Source: Flavobacteriales bacterium (GTDB taxonomy: Bacteria > Bacteroidota > Bacteroidia > Flavobacteriales > JASBRU01). Taken from it: 64,000 nucleotides of DNA. Both the position numbers and the translations under genes were made by a program. Under the pieces are notes generated by a model. It was not told where the DNA came from. It was given only the letters and a program-made list of their open reading frames with translations, and made no database searches. How positions within the stretch are numbered: position 1 is the first letter of the stretch; every line of letters starts with the position of its first letter. The DNA is taken from assembly GCA_030149285.1 (NCBI GenBank), contig JASBRU010000003.1:188001-252000 (forward strand). Reading direction: 5' to 3'. Below are positions 28,218 to 37,914 of the stretch, piece by piece.

Positions 28218-29472
28218 AGGCTACAAATTCTCCTTTATTAATAATCCCAACTACCTTACCCGTTAACTCTGTACCTACAAATGGTGTGTTTTTAGAACGA
28301 GACGTAATGTGCTTATCCTCAACCGTCCACTTTTTAGTAGGATTAAATAGCGTTAGTTCAGCAACTTCACCTTCTTTAAACTCAAGGCTAGGTAAGCCCA
28401 GTATGTTTCTAGGTTCAACAGCAATTTTACTAACTATTTCCTCTGGTGTAAACTTTAAAGCTGTGTTTAAAATAGCATAAGCGGTATCTAATGCTGTTAT
28501 ACCAAAAGCTGCATTATCAAACTCACACTTTTTGTGTTCAATATCTTCAGGTCTATGGTCAGAGCATATTGCATCTATAGTTCCTTCTTTTAAGCCCTTT
28601 TTAAGCGCTTTTATATCATCTTGTGTTCTAAGAGGTGGGTTGACCTTATAACGAGTATCATAAGAGCTTAAATTAGAGTCATCCGCAAATAGCTGATGTG
28701 CTGCAACGTCGGCAGTTACTTTTACACCTTTCTTTTTGGCTTCTTTAATTAAGTCTACCGAGCGTTTAGCTGAGATAGTTGAGAAGTGTATTCTTGAATT
28801 GGTATACTCTGCCAAATAAAGGTCTCTGGCTACCATTACTTCTTCTGCCAAAGCCGGCATGCCTTTTAAACCTAGTGTTGTACTATTATCTCCCTCATTC
28901 ATTACTCCATTGTGAGTAATATCTTGGTCTTCAGCATGGCTCATCACTAGGCCATTAAAGTTTTTAGCATAGAGTAATGCTATATTCATTAAAGCAGCAT
29001 TTTGTACTGTCTTTTTATCATCTGTAAAAGCTACGGCACCGGATAAGTGCATATCATACATCTCTGTTAATTCTGCACCTTCTGCATTTCTGGATAAAGA
29101 ACCTGTAGGGAAAATATTGATTGGTAAGCCTTTTGCCTTATTCATCAGGTATTCTATATCCGACTTATTTTGAAGTACAGGTTCTGTAGAAGGCATAACC
29201 ACTACAGAAGTAAAACCACCATTGGCCGCGGCTCTGGCTCCGGATTTTAAATCCTCTTTAAACTCATAACCCGGGTCGCAAAAAGAAGCTCTTAAATCTA
29301 GCCATCCCATAGAAACGTGCAAATTATCTGCCTCTATAAGCTTTGCTTTATCTGCTTTTATAGATTTTGCAATTTGCTTAATGATACCTTTTTCAATTAA
29401 AATATCATTTTTTGTACCATTTAAAGGGTGGTTGGGATGTACTATTGTAGCGGACTTTACTAGTATCTTCAT
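28207..29472 (-). CDS. Dihydroorotase-like protein lacking metal-ligand residues (probably non-catalytic)
   Basis: 421 residues of the dihydroorotase/amidohydrolase fold, aligned over DPGYEFKED, FTDDKKTVQNAALM, MSHAEDQDI and CSDHRPED. Active enzymes have HxH in the LHVHLRDPG motif; here residues 59-68 are DLRASFCDPG, so both His are replaced (Arg61, Ser63). A later His (usual HxxHxS) is also replaced: IHFSTIS. One His (SHAED) and the late Asp (SDH) remain. Inactive dihydroorotase homologues (PyrC') in Pseudomonas support aspartate carbamoyltransferase assembly, so a structural or regulatory role is plausible here. It abuts the BatA-like gene without a gap. Confidence 0.85.
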   Translation of the reverse strand: MKILVKSATIVHPNHPLNGTKNDILIEKGIIKQIAKSIKADKAKLIEADNLHVSMGWLDLRASFCDPGYEFKEDLKSGARAAANGGFTSVVVMPSTEPVLQNKSDIEYLMNKAKGLPINIFPTGSLSRNAEGAELTEMYDMHLSGAVAFTDDKKTVQNAALMNIALLYAKNFNGLVMSHAEDQDITHNGVMNEGDNSTTLGLKGMPALAEEVMVARDLYLAEYTNSRIHFSTISAKRSVDLIKEAKKKGVKVTADVAAHQLFADDSNLSSYDTRYKVNPPLRTQDDIKALKKGLKEGTIDAICSDHRPEDIEHKKCEFDNAAFGITALDTAYAILNTALKFTPEEIVSKIAVEPRNILGLPSLEFKEGEVAELTLFNPTKKWTVEDKHITSRSKNTPFVGTELTGKVVGIINKGEFVASID

Positions 29473-31506
29473 CTATTTCCAGAGTTTAAGAATCAGTGTT
29501 TCCAGTGCTAGGAATATAAGTGCGAATATAATACACAATTTCCAATAGCGCTTACCTTGGTTCAATTCATTTATTGTAGTAGACAACTCAGTAACTTGAG
29601 CATCAATAACATTTATATCAGCTTGACTTTTTTCTTTAATTAAAATTTTTAAATCATTTTCATTCAGATAGTTAACACTACTTTCTTTTCGGTCATAATT
29701 AAATGAAACCGAACTACTGTTTTCACTATTCTTAGTTATGTAATAACTGCCTGCTTGTGTTATTTGATCGTACACAAATAAATTTGTGGTATTAGCAATA
29801 GTGCGTTGTTCAGGTATTACGTCTATGTCTGTACCTTTCAAATGATAAGGTATTTCAGCATCAAAAGTAGCATTACTTACTTCTATACTCTCATCTTTTC
29901 CTAAAGTATAATAAGCTTTTTCTTGCGACTTACTATATAAAGCAATATTGTATAGTGTAGGTAAAAACAAAGCATGCTTGGTAAAATTGCTAAAGCTTTT
30001 ATCTAAGCTTACTGTGCTTAGGTATAACTTACCCTTACCGCTTGGGTATGCAGCCATAAACGGGCTATCATCCTGAAGCATATAGATTACCTGTTGTAGG
30101 TTATTTGTACTTCTTTGAATAGGGTAGTGTTTATACACAATTGGTAAGTCTAGGTTTTTAGGAGTCTCTTCAAATACGCCCTCAAATAGCGGCATATTAA
30201 TGTTTATAGTGCCTACAGACTGTTTGGCAGTATCAATTGCTTTCAGCAAATTAGCATTGAAAGAAGCCAACATAGTGTTGTATGAGTTGATATCAGCATC
30301 TACACCAGGAAAAACTGCGACACTATTACCTGCATCCGTAAACTTCTTTAACTCTTGACTCAAGCCAGATGTAACCTCATTCAAATTTTGTAGGATAATC
30401 AATGAATACTTATTGAAGTCAGCGTAATTAATATTATTCTTTTGTGCAGATTCTAAATTGAAATAATCATCATTATATACTGCATCAATAGCCGAGCTTA
30501 GTTTATCTTCATAAATAACCAATACATCTTGTTTCTCAGCTACTTTAAAAGACAGGTAAAATTGGTCGTCAAAGGTAATAGGGTAGTCTTGTATCTCTAA
30601 AACAGCATTAAACAAGCCTGTTTCAGCAGGAGTGAAGCTCACTTCGGTTTCTAACTGCGTATTGCCATCTATACTTATTGAGTTTAGAGCCTTTTGCTTG
30701 CCATTAACCATTAACTTTAAGGGAATGTCTTTTCTGGCATCTAATCCATGATTAGTTAAATACACCTTTAATACATCCGGTTTATTTAATTGCCTAACGG
30801 GAGAAACGAACTTACAACTGTCAATACTAATGTTTTCTGTATTAGTTCCTGTAAGGGCTAATAAATTAATTGTTAATGTAGAGTCTGCCTGAATGTTAGC
30901 TATATCAGTAGTGTTTTCCTGAAAATCAGATACAATATAACTAATCGCACTGGCTGCTTCTGAGCCAGATAATGCATCTTTTTGTCGGGATATTATCTGA
31001 GAACTATTTTTAACAGCAGGCGAAAGATCTATTTCATCAATTAAGTCATTGGCCTCTTGTTTAGTAACCATTCGTTGATGCCTACCTTCAAAATCATTCG
31101 TCAGTATCTGAAATTCATCTGTTTCAGCATAAGCATCAAGTATCTGTCTAGCTTTTATTTTTGCTTCATCTAGTAGTCTACCGCTTTCTCCGGTGGCATC
31201 CATACTAAAAGAGTTATCTATAAATATGCTTACTGCTTTATCGCCAACTACTACTTCATCATCTAGAGGAATGTAAGGTTGAGCAAAAGCAAATACTAAG
31301 GCTGTGATAGCCAATAAGCGCATTAGCAGTGCTAGTAAGTGCTTGAGTACAGAGCTAGAGCGCGTTTCCTCTTTAACGCTCTTTAAAAAGCGAACATTGG
31401 TGAAGTATATCGTCTTGAAACGACGGAAATTGAATAAATGAATTATGATTGGTATCGCTAAAGCGAATAGGGCGTATAGAAACTGTGGGTTCTGAAACTT
31501 CATCAA
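29473..31506 (-). CDS. BatA-domain von Willebrand factor A-like membrane protein
   Basis: 677 residues. The N-terminus (FQNPQFLYALFALAIPIIIHLFNFRRFKTIYF) matches the BatA N-terminal domain: two membrane segments at about 8-25 and 58-76. A von Willebrand A-type region follows with the MIDAS-like DNSFSM, then a large beta-rich region and a final membrane helix (about 655-675). Bat proteins are linked to stress tolerance in Bacteroides, but the function of this variant is unknown. The stop is directly next to the start of the dihydroorotase-like gene, so the pair is one transcript. Confidence 0.85.
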   Translation of the reverse strand: MMKFQNPQFLYALFALAIPIIIHLFNFRRFKTIYFTNVRFLKSVKEETRSSSVLKHLLALLMRLLAITALVFAFAQPYIPLDDEVVVGDKAVSIFIDNSFSMDATGESGRLLDEAKIKARQILDAYAETDEFQILTNDFEGRHQRMVTKQEANDLIDEIDLSPAVKNSSQIISRQKDALSGSEAASAISYIVSDFQENTTDIANIQADSTLTINLLALTGTNTENISIDSCKFVSPVRQLNKPDVLKVYLTNHGLDARKDIPLKLMVNGKQKALNSISIDGNTQLETEVSFTPAETGLFNAVLEIQDYPITFDDQFYLSFKVAEKQDVLVIYEDKLSSAIDAVYNDDYFNLESAQKNNINYADFNKYSLIILQNLNEVTSGLSQELKKFTDAGNSVAVFPGVDADINSYNTMLASFNANLLKAIDTAKQSVGTININMPLFEGVFEETPKNLDLPIVYKHYPIQRSTNNLQQVIYMLQDDSPFMAAYPSGKGKLYLSTVSLDKSFSNFTKHALFLPTLYNIALYSKSQEKAYYTLGKDESIEVSNATFDAEIPYHLKGTDIDVIPEQRTIANTTNLFVYDQITQAGSYYITKNSENSSSVSFNYDRKESSVNYLNENDLKILIKEKSQADINVIDAQVTELSTTINELNQGKRYWKLCIIFALIFLALETLILKLWK

Positions 31507-31540
31507 AGCGCAAAAGTACTAATAATTACCATATCTAATT

Positions 31541-32308
31541 TTAAAAATTCTCAAAAGCGCCTAATCCAAACAAGGCGAAATCATATTTCACCGGATCAGT
31601 AGCATCAAAGCTTCGTAAAGAAGCATCGAGTTCTTCAACGGCTTTCCAATCGTTATTGTTGCGTTTCAGTATTCCTAACTTTCTAGCAATATTTCCGGTA
31701 TGTACGTCTAAGGGGCAAGATAGCAGGGCAGGAGAGATGCTCTCCCAAATACCAAAATCTACTCCTTTATTATCTTTTCGCACCATCCAACGCAAAAACA
31801 TATTGATGCGCTTTGCCGCAGATCCCACCATTGGATTCGATAAATGCTTTTCGGTTCGTTGTTGATGCTCCAAATCAAAAAACACATTCCTGAAATTGTA
31901 TATAGACTCCTTCATATCTACTGCATCAGCCTTCGGCTTAAACAAAGACTCCATACTTTCATAATCGTTGTATATCCTCCTTAATGACTGCACAAAAAAC
32001 AGCAAGTCATCACCGTTAAAAGTTCTGTGCTTAAAGTCTTTTAATACCGTAAGCTCATCATTAGTGGCATTCATTACAAATTCATGGGGTGATAAATCCA
32101 TCCATTCCATCAACTTATTTGCATTATTGATGATGGTCTTGCGTTGTCCCCAAGCAATTGTAGCCACTAAAAAAGCAGAAATTTCTATATCTCCTTTTTT
32201 ACTAAACTGATGTGGAATTTGAATAGGGTCGGTTTGTATGAAGTCAGTAGTATTGTACTGCTCAGCTTTTTTGTCTAAAAAGGTTTTAAGGTCTTCTTTT
32301 GGTAGCAT
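31541..32308 (-). CDS. TIGR02757 family protein (DUF2400)
   Basis: 255 residues. The pattern DPIQIPHQF, then DIEISAFLVATIAWGQRKTII, FNGDDLLFFVQSLRRIY, then LRWMVR and CPLDVHTGNIARKLG, fits the TIGR02757/DUF2400 family, which has a helix-hairpin-helix DNA glycosylase-like fold by remote similarity. The catalytic role is not established. It is cytosolic and lies directly after a LolD-like ATPase gene on the same strand (no gap), so it is co-transcribed. No transporter permease is next to it. Confidence 0.85.
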   Translation of the reverse strand: MLPKEDLKTFLDKKAEQYNTTDFIQTDPIQIPHQFSKKGDIEISAFLVATIAWGQRKTIINNANKLMEWMDLSPHEFVMNATNDELTVLKDFKHRTFNGDDLLFFVQSLRRIYNDYESMESLFKPKADAVDMKESIYNFRNVFFDLEHQQRTEKHLSNPMVGSAAKRINMFLRWMVRKDNKGVDFGIWESISPALLSCPLDVHTGNIARKLGILKRNNNDWKAVEELDASLRSFDATDPVKYDFALFGLGAFENF

Positions 32309-32959
32309 TTACACAATTTTACCATCTACCATAGTCAACTCTCTATCGGCCATTTTTGCTAAATCCTCATTATGGGTAACAATAATGAAGGTTTGGTTAA
32401 ACTCTTCTCTCAACTTAAAAAACAAGTCGTGTAATTCTTTAGCAGTTGTAGAATCTAAGTTACCTGAAGGCTCATCGGCCAATATTACATCCGGATTATT
32501 AATCAAGGCTCTGGCTACAGCCACACGTTGCTGCTCACCACCGGAAAGTTGAGAAGGTTTATGGTGCTCTCTATCTTTTAAACCTAAAAAGGCCAGCAGT
32601 CGTTTAGCCTCCGTTTCTACTTCAGCTTTTGGGCGTTTAGCTATAAAACCCGGTATACATACATTTTCTAAGGCATTAAACTCCGGTAATAAATGATGAA
32701 ACTGAAAAACAAAACCAATATGCTTGTTTCTGAAAGCCGAAAGCACTTTATCATTTAAGCCATCAATTTTATTATCATTTATGTATACCGATCCTTCATC
32801 GGGCTTTTCTAGCGTGCCTAATATTTGCAATAAAGTAGTTTTACCGGCGCCGGATGCACCTACAATAGATACTACTTCGCCTTTTTTCACCTCAATATCA
32901 ACACCTTTCAGTACATGTAAATCGCCATAGGAGCGGTGTATGTTGCTTGCTTTTATCAT
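32309..32959 (-). CDS. ABC transporter ATP-binding protein, LolD-like
   Basis: 216 residues. Walker A is GASGAGKTT (about 34-42), the ABC signature is [15 protein letters not shown], Walker B is [13 protein letters not shown], and the H-loop is [10 protein letters not shown]. The short length and sequence are of the LolD/MacB (MetN-like) type, which drive lipoprotein release or efflux with an FtsX-like permease. No permease lies in the neighbourhood, so its partner is elsewhere. Stop and start of the downstream TIGR02757 gene are directly adjacent. Confidence 0.9.
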   Translation of the reverse strand: MIKASNIHRSYGDLHVLKGVDIEVKKGEVVSIVGASGAGKTTLLQILGTLEKPDEGSVYINDNKIDGLNDKVLSAFRNKHIGFVFQFHHLLPEFNALENVCIPGFIAKRPKAEVETEAKRLLAFLGLKDREHHKPSQLSGGEQQRVAVARALINNPDVILADEPSGNLDSTTAKELHDLFFKLREEFNQTFIIVTHNEDLAKMADRELTMVDGKIV

Positions 32960-33064
32960 CTTTTTAATTTGGTATTGCGAATATAAGATATTGCCTTAAC
33001 AATATCAGTTGATAGATTAATCAATAGTTTACTTGAATAGGTTTTTTATTTCGGCTCAAACATT

Positions 33065-33072
33065 TACTTTTG
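33065..33072 (+). promoter_or_regulatory. Putative -7 element of sucC
   Basis: TACTTTTG, matching TAnnTTTG, lies 21 bases before the ATG at 33094. The position 19 bases upstream is TTTT instead of TTTG, a near match. Confidence 0.45.
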
Positions 33073-33093
33073 TGCATCGAAAATTAGAAAATC

Positions 33094-34284
33094 ATGAACA
33101 TACACGAGTTTCAAGGAAAAGAAATATTAAACAGCTTTGGTGTAACTATACAACGTGGTATTGTAGCCCAAACTGCTGATGAAGCTGTAGAAGCAGCAAA
33201 AAAACTAAACGAGCAAACCGGTACTGAATGGTGGGTTGTAAAAGCTCAAGTACATGCAGGTGGTAGAGGTAAAGGCGGTGGCGTAAAGCTTGCTAAGTCT
33301 TTAGATGAAGTAAGAGCACATGCTGATGCAATTATTGGTATGGACTTAGTTACTCCACAAACATCTGCAGAAGGTAAAAGAGTACACCAAGTTTTAATTG
33401 CTGAGGATGTATACTATCCTGGTGAAACAGAAACAAACGAAATATACATGTCTGTTTTATTAGACAGAGCTACCGGAAGAAACATGATTATGTATTCTAC
33501 CGAAGGTGGCATGGATATTGAGCAAGTTGCTGAAGAAACTCCGGATAGAATATTTACAGAAGAAATTGATCCTAAAACAGGTTTAATGCCTTTCCAAGCA
33601 CGTAAAATTGCCTTTAACTTAGGTATGGAAGGTGCTGCATTTAAAGAAATGACAAAGTTTGTGACTGCTTTATACAGAGCATATGTAAATTCTGACTCTT
33701 CTTTATTTGAGATTAACCCTGTATTAAAAACATCAGACAATAAAGTATTAGCAGTTGATGCTAAAGTTGCTTTAGATGATAATGCTTTGTACCGTCATAA
33801 AGATTACGCAGAAATGCGTGATACTCGCGAAGAAGACCCAACTGAAGTAGAAGCAGGCGAAGCAGGCTTAAACTTTGTAAAGTTAGATGGTAATGTAGGT
33901 TGTATGGTAAATGGTGCAGGTTTAGCTATGGCTACTATGGACATTATTAAGCAAGCGGGTGGTAATCCTGCAAACTTCTTAGATGTTGGTGGTACTGCAG
34001 ATGCTAAGCGTGTTGAAACTGCTTTCCGTATTATTTTAAAAGATCCGGGTGTAAAAGCAATTCTTGTAAATATATTTGGTGGTATTGTACGTTGCGATCG
34101 TGTAGCGCAAGGTGTTGTAGATGCTTACCAAAACATTGGTAATATTGATGTACCAATTATAGTTCGTTTACAAGGAACCAATGCTGTTGAAGCTAAAAAG
34201 CTGATTGATGACAGTGGTTTAGAAGTACTTTCTGCAATTATGTTGCAAGAGGCTGCTGATAAAGTACAAGAAGTATTAGCATAA
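33094..34284 (+). CDS. sucC: Succinate-CoA ligase (ADP-forming) beta subunit
   Basis: 396 residues, normal. Signatures are the N-terminal MNIHEFQGKEIL, the ATP-grasp VKAQVHAGGRGKGGGVKL, NPVLKTSDNKVLAVDAKV, and the IFGGIVRCDRVAQG phosphate region. With the alpha subunit (not in the window) it makes ATP and succinate from succinyl-CoA in the TCA cycle. It is a single-gene unit, followed by a terminator and then accC. No special features. Confidence 0.97.
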   Translation: MNIHEFQGKEILNSFGVTIQRGIVAQTADEAVEAAKKLNEQTGTEWWVVKAQVHAGGRGKGGGVKLAKSLDEVRAHADAIIGMDLVTPQTSAEGKRVHQVLIAEDVYYPGETETNEIYMSVLLDRATGRNMIMYSTEGGMDIEQVAEETPDRIFTEEIDPKTGLMPFQARKIAFNLGMEGAAFKEMTKFVTALYRAYVNSDSSLFEINPVLKTSDNKVLAVDAKVALDDNALYRHKDYAEMRDTREEDPTEVEAGEAGLNFVKLDGNVGCMVNGAGLAMATMDIIKQAGGNPANFLDVGGTADAKRVETAFRIILKDPGVKAILVNIFGGIVRCDRVAQGVVDAYQNIGNIDVPIIVRLQGTNAVEAKKLIDDSGLEVLSAIMLQEAADKVQEVLA

Positions 34285-34311
34285 ATTTCTTAAAACAATA
34301 TACTTTTCATG

Positions 34312-34341
34312 AAAGGCAACTCTATAGGGTTGCCTTTTTTT
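34312..34341 (+). terminator. Rho-independent terminator after sucC
   Basis: AGGCAAC (34314-34320), an eight-base loop, GTTGCCT (34329-34335), followed by a T-run. It separates sucC from accC. Confidence 0.85.
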
Positions 34342-34371
34342 GTAATTTGGCTACCCTAAATTTATTGAAGA

Positions 34372-35850
34372 ATGAAGAAGATTTTAATAGCAAACCGTGG
34401 TGAAATAGCTTTACGTGTAATGCGTACAGCAAAAGATATGGGCATAAGTACTGTAGCAGTATTCTCTGAAGCAGATAGAAATGCGCCCTTTGTAAGATAT
34501 GCAGATGAAGCTGTATGTATAGGTCCTGCACCTTCAAACCAGTCTTATTTATTAGGAGAAAAGCTGATTGAGGTGGCAAAAGAGTTAAATGTGGACGGAA
34601 TTCATCCGGGCTATGGTTTTTTATCTGAAAATGCAGGCTTTACCAGAAAAGTAACTGATGCAGGTATTACTTTCATTGGGCCTTCGCCGGAAGCAATGGA
34701 GGTAATGGGTAGCAAGCTAGCAGCAAAAGCAGCTGTTAAAAGCTACAACATTCCTATGGTGCCTGGTACAGACGAAGCTATTACTGATGTAGAAGCTGCA
34801 AAAAAACTAGCTACTGAAATTGGTTTCCCAATATTAATTAAAGCTTCTGCCGGTGGTGGTGGTAAGGGAATGCGTATTGTAGAAAGAGAAGAAGACTTTG
34901 TAGAGCAAATGGCCTTAGCTGTAAATGAGGCTGTATCTTCATTTGGGGATGGAGCAGTGTTTATAGAAAAGTATGTAGGCTCTCCTCGTCATATAGAAAT
35001 ACAAGTAATGGCCGATACACATGGCAATATTGTACATTTATTTGAGCGTGAGTGCTCTGTACAACGTCGTCATCAAAAAGTAGTAGAGGAAGCACCATCT
35101 GCAGTATTGACTCCTGAAATTAGAGAAGCAATGGGTAAGTCTGCAGTTGATGTGGCTCGTGCTTGTAATTATGTAGGTGCTGGCACAGTAGAGTTTTTAT
35201 TAGATGAAAACAAAAACTACTATTTCTTAGAAATGAATACACGCTTACAAGTTGAGCATCCTGTAACAGAAATGATTACTGGTGTAGACTTAGTACGCGA
35301 ACAAATAAATGTAGCTAGAGGAGAAAAATTATCTTTCAGTCAAGAAGATTTAAAAATTCATGGTCATGCTATGGAGGTGAGGGTATATGCAGAAGATGCA
35401 GCAAACAACTTCTTACCAGACATTGGTCATTTAAGCACCTACAGAAGACCTACAGGCCCCGGCATACGTGTAGATGATGGTTTTGAAGAAGGTATGGATA
35501 TTCCGATTTACTATGACCCAATGATTTCTAAACTCATTACACATGGCGCCACTAGAGAAGAGGCAATGGATAGAATGGTGAGGGCTTGCGAAGACTATTT
35601 AATCTCCGGCGTAAAAACCACCTTACCCTTTGGTAAATTTGTTATGCAACACGAGGCTTTCCGCTCGGGTAATTTTGATACCCATTTTGTTAGCAAACAC
35701 TTTAGCCCAGAGGCTCTTGATCGCAATGATGAAGCCGAGGCTTTAATTGCTGCAATTATTGGCACGAGTTTGGTAGATGATAAGAAGAAAGCAAGTATAA
35801 CAACAAATGCTTCCTCTACTAAACAATCCAACTGGAGGCGTAATCGTTAA
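34372..35850 (+). CDS. accC: Acetyl-CoA (or propionyl-CoA) carboxylase biotin carboxylase subunit
   Basis: 492 residues. The biotin carboxylase fold has KKILIANRGEIALRVMRTAKDMGI at the N-terminus, the ATP-grasp Gly-rich loop KASAGGGGKGMRIV, the RRHQKVVEEAPS motif, EMNTRLQVEHPVTE and the active-site Arg/Glu set. It carboxylates biotin using bicarbonate and ATP. There is no biotin carrier or carboxyltransferase gene nearby, so it could serve acetyl- or acyl-CoA carboxylase. The C-terminal 40 residues are a longer tail with a basic end. It is probably co-transcribed with the DUF4294 gene six bases on. Confidence 0.88.
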   Translation: MKKILIANRGEIALRVMRTAKDMGISTVAVFSEADRNAPFVRYADEAVCIGPAPSNQSYLLGEKLIEVAKELNVDGIHPGYGFLSENAGFTRKVTDAGITFIGPSPEAMEVMGSKLAAKAAVKSYNIPMVPGTDEAITDVEAAKKLATEIGFPILIKASAGGGGKGMRIVEREEDFVEQMALAVNEAVSSFGDGAVFIEKYVGSPRHIEIQVMADTHGNIVHLFERECSVQRRHQKVVEEAPSAVLTPEIREAMGKSAVDVARACNYVGAGTVEFLLDENKNYYFLEMNTRLQVEHPVTEMITGVDLVREQINVARGEKLSFSQEDLKIHGHAMEVRVYAEDAANNFLPDIGHLSTYRRPTGPGIRVDDGFEEGMDIPIYYDPMISKLITHGATREEAMDRMVRACEDYLISGVKTTLPFGKFVMQHEAFRSGNFDTHFVSKHFSPEALDRNDEAEALIAAIIGTSLVDDKKKASITTNASSTKQSNWRRNR

Positions 35851-35856
35851 GACTAT

Positions 35857-36504
35857 ATGAATCGGAAATGGAACATCTTATGTTTATTGATATGTACTAC
35901 ATATTATGTAAGTGCCCAAACCGTAATTAAAACTGATACTGTAGATAGCAGTAGTATTTCATTATCAGCAGATACTACATTATTAGATTCATTAGTAGTA
36001 GATGAAAATGATACACTAGACATTCATTTCCTACAGGATATTGTGCTTACTGAGATGCCGCACTTTGAGGATTATGCTCAGCGAAGGGCATATTACATTT
36101 TGCGCAGAAAAGTATTAAAGGTATACCCTTATGCAAAATTGGCTTCAGAAAAACTAACTGCACTTGAAAAAGAGCTTGAGGGCATTAAGAGCAAACGCAA
36201 GCGCAGGAAGCATGTAAAGAAAATGCAGAAGTACTTGGAGGAGGAGTTTGAAGAAGATTTAAAGAAGTTTACCAGAACTGAAGGACAAATACTTTGCAAG
36301 CTGATTTATCGTGAGACTGATAAAACTACCTATGAAATTGTAAAAGAAACACGTAGTGGTTGGACTGCCTTTTGGTGGCAAACTACTGCTAAATGGTTTG
36401 ACATTACTCTAAAAGCAGAGTATCACCCCGAAACTGACGAGCAAGACGCCTGGATAGAAACCATAATTGTAAGAGCAATAAACGAAGGACTTATAGAGCC
36501 TTAA
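35857..36504 (+). CDS. DUF4294 exported protein
   Basis: 215 residues. A signal peptide (about 1-20, cleaved after SAQ) is followed by a Ser/Asp/Thr-rich stretch and then a charged helical region with the DUF4294 pattern: EDYAQRRAYYILRRKVLKVYPYA, KRKRRKHVKKMQKYLEEEFEEDLKKFTRTEGQILCKLIYRET and GWTAFWWQTTAKWFD. The protein should act in the periplasm. No function is known. It follows accC by six bases and ends tail-to-tail with the DUF456 gene, overlapping by 14 bases. Confidence 0.85.
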   Translation: MNRKWNILCLLICTTYYVSAQTVIKTDTVDSSSISLSADTTLLDSLVVDENDTLDIHFLQDIVLTEMPHFEDYAQRRAYYILRRKVLKVYPYAKLASEKLTALEKELEGIKSKRKRRKHVKKMQKYLEEEFEEDLKKFTRTEGQILCKLIYRETDKTTYEIVKETRSGWTAFWWQTTAKWFDITLKAEYHPETDEQDAWIETIIVRAINEGLIEP

Positions 36505-36976
36505 TGAGTATTACTGAATACTTGTATAACATCACACCAGAAATAATCAGCTTTAAACCTGTACTAAGTAAAAAGGCTACAAAAGAACCCATTGCTGACC
36601 TTAATGCTTGGGAAGATGTTCTTCCTGCTGACATATCACCAATATAAGCACCTACAAATGGCCCGAATATCATTCCGAGTGGACCAAAGAAAAAACCAAC
36701 TATCAAACCAATCGTTGAACCTCTGACACCTGCTTTAGTACCTCCAAACTTTTTAGCGCCCCATACTGGTAATACATAATCTAGCACGGTTACTATAACC
36801 ACAAACACAGCTATTACAATAAGGTAAGTACTAGAGAGCTGAAAACGCTCAGTGAAATGGAGTAGGAGTAAGCCAATATAACCAATGGGCGGCCCTGGTA
36901 AAACCGGAATAACCGCCCCTATAACTCCTACTAATAATAGTAGACCACCAAGAATGATGAGTACTATATCTACCAT
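36491..36976 (-). CDS. DUF456 membrane protein
   Basis: 161 residues with four hydrophobic helices. The opening VDIVLIILGGLLLLVGVIGAVIPVLPGPPIGYIGLLLLH matches DUF456, and a Gly-rich central region (FGGTKAGVRGSTIGLIVGFFFGPLGMIFGPFVGAYIG) completes the family pattern. An inner-membrane protein of unknown function. It follows the hydroxyacyl-CoA dehydrogenase gene by six bases, so it is probably co-transcribed. Confidence 0.88.
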   Translation of the reverse strand: MVDIVLIILGGLLLLVGVIGAVIPVLPGPPIGYIGLLLLHFTERFQLSSTYLIVIAVFVVIVTVLDYVLPVWGAKKFGGTKAGVRGSTIGLIVGFFFGPLGMIFGPFVGAYIGDMSAGRTSSQALRSAMGSFVAFLLSTGLKLIISGVMLYKYSVILIKAL

Positions 36977-36982
36977 TATATA

Positions 36983-37873
36983 TTATTTTGCAAACTGCTT
37001 AGAAAGCTTAGCAGCTTTTAAGCCTTCAGAATAGTCATAAAAACCTTCACCTGATTTTACACCTAATTTACCTGCGGTAACCATATTTACTAATAAAGGT
37101 GATGGTGCGTATTTAGGATTACCAAAACCTTCATACATTACATTTAATATTGATAAACATACATCTAAACCAATAAAATCTGCTAATTGCAATGGTCCCA
37201 TTGGGTGAGCCATACCTAATTTCATTACGGTATCAATCTCTTCAACACCAGCTACACCTTCATGTAAGGTAATAATAGCCTCATTAATCATCGGCATTAA
37301 AATACGGTTGGCCACAAAACCTGGGTAATCATTAACCTCAGTAGGGGTCTTACCTAATTTTTTAGATAAATCCATAATCAAGTCTGTTACTTCATCAGAA
37401 GTAGCATACCCTCTAATTACTTCTACCAGCTTCATAATAGGCACAGGGTTCATAAAGTGCATACCTATTACTTTATCCGCTCTATTGGTTACAGAAGCAA
37501 TTTTTGTAATCGATATAGAAGAAGTGTTACTTGCCAAAATAGTATTCGCATCAGTAGCTTCGTCTAATTGCTTAAATATCTTCAGTTTTAAATCTATGTT
37601 TTCAGTAGCAGCTTCAACAACTAAATCAGTTCCTTTTACTCCTTCTTCTATACTCGTATAAGTAGTAATATTTCCTAGTGTTTCTGCTTTATCAGCTTCA
37701 GTAATACGCTCTTTAGCAATCATTCTGTCTAAGTTCTTAGAAATAGTCCCTAAGCCTCTGTCTAAAGAATCTTGAGAAATATCTATTAAAGCTACTTTAT
37801 AGCCACTTTGTGCAAATGTGTGTGCAATACCGTTACCCATTGTACCGGCACCAATAACAGCTACGTTTTTCAT
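36983..37873 (-). CDS. 3-hydroxyacyl-CoA (3-hydroxybutyryl-CoA) dehydrogenase
   Basis: 296 residues. The NAD-binding GAGTMGNGIAHTFAQSG is at about 7-23, the HFMNPVPIMKLVEVI substrate region carries the catalytic His, and a C-terminal helical dimerisation domain follows (LQLADFIGLDVCLSILNVMYEGFGNP). It oxidises 3-hydroxyacyl-CoA with NAD; the single-domain length favours the short-chain 3-hydroxybutyryl-CoA type. It likely supports fatty acid or amino acid breakdown. The downstream DUF456 gene follows six bases on. Upstream lies a sugar transferase on the same strand, 41 bases away. Confidence 0.93.
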   Translation of the reverse strand: MKNVAVIGAGTMGNGIAHTFAQSGYKVALIDISQDSLDRGLGTISKNLDRMIAKERITEADKAETLGNITTYTSIEEGVKGTDLVVEAATENIDLKLKIFKQLDEATDANTILASNTSSISITKIASVTNRADKVIGMHFMNPVPIMKLVEVIRGYATSDEVTDLIMDLSKKLGKTPTEVNDYPGFVANRILMPMINEAIITLHEGVAGVEEIDTVMKLGMAHPMGPLQLADFIGLDVCLSILNVMYEGFGNPKYAPSPLLVNMVTAGKLGVKSGEGFYDYSEGLKAAKLSKQFAK

Positions 37874-37914
37874 AAGTGATTTTTTGATTATTAAGGTTCG
37901 TGCCTCAAAAGTAA

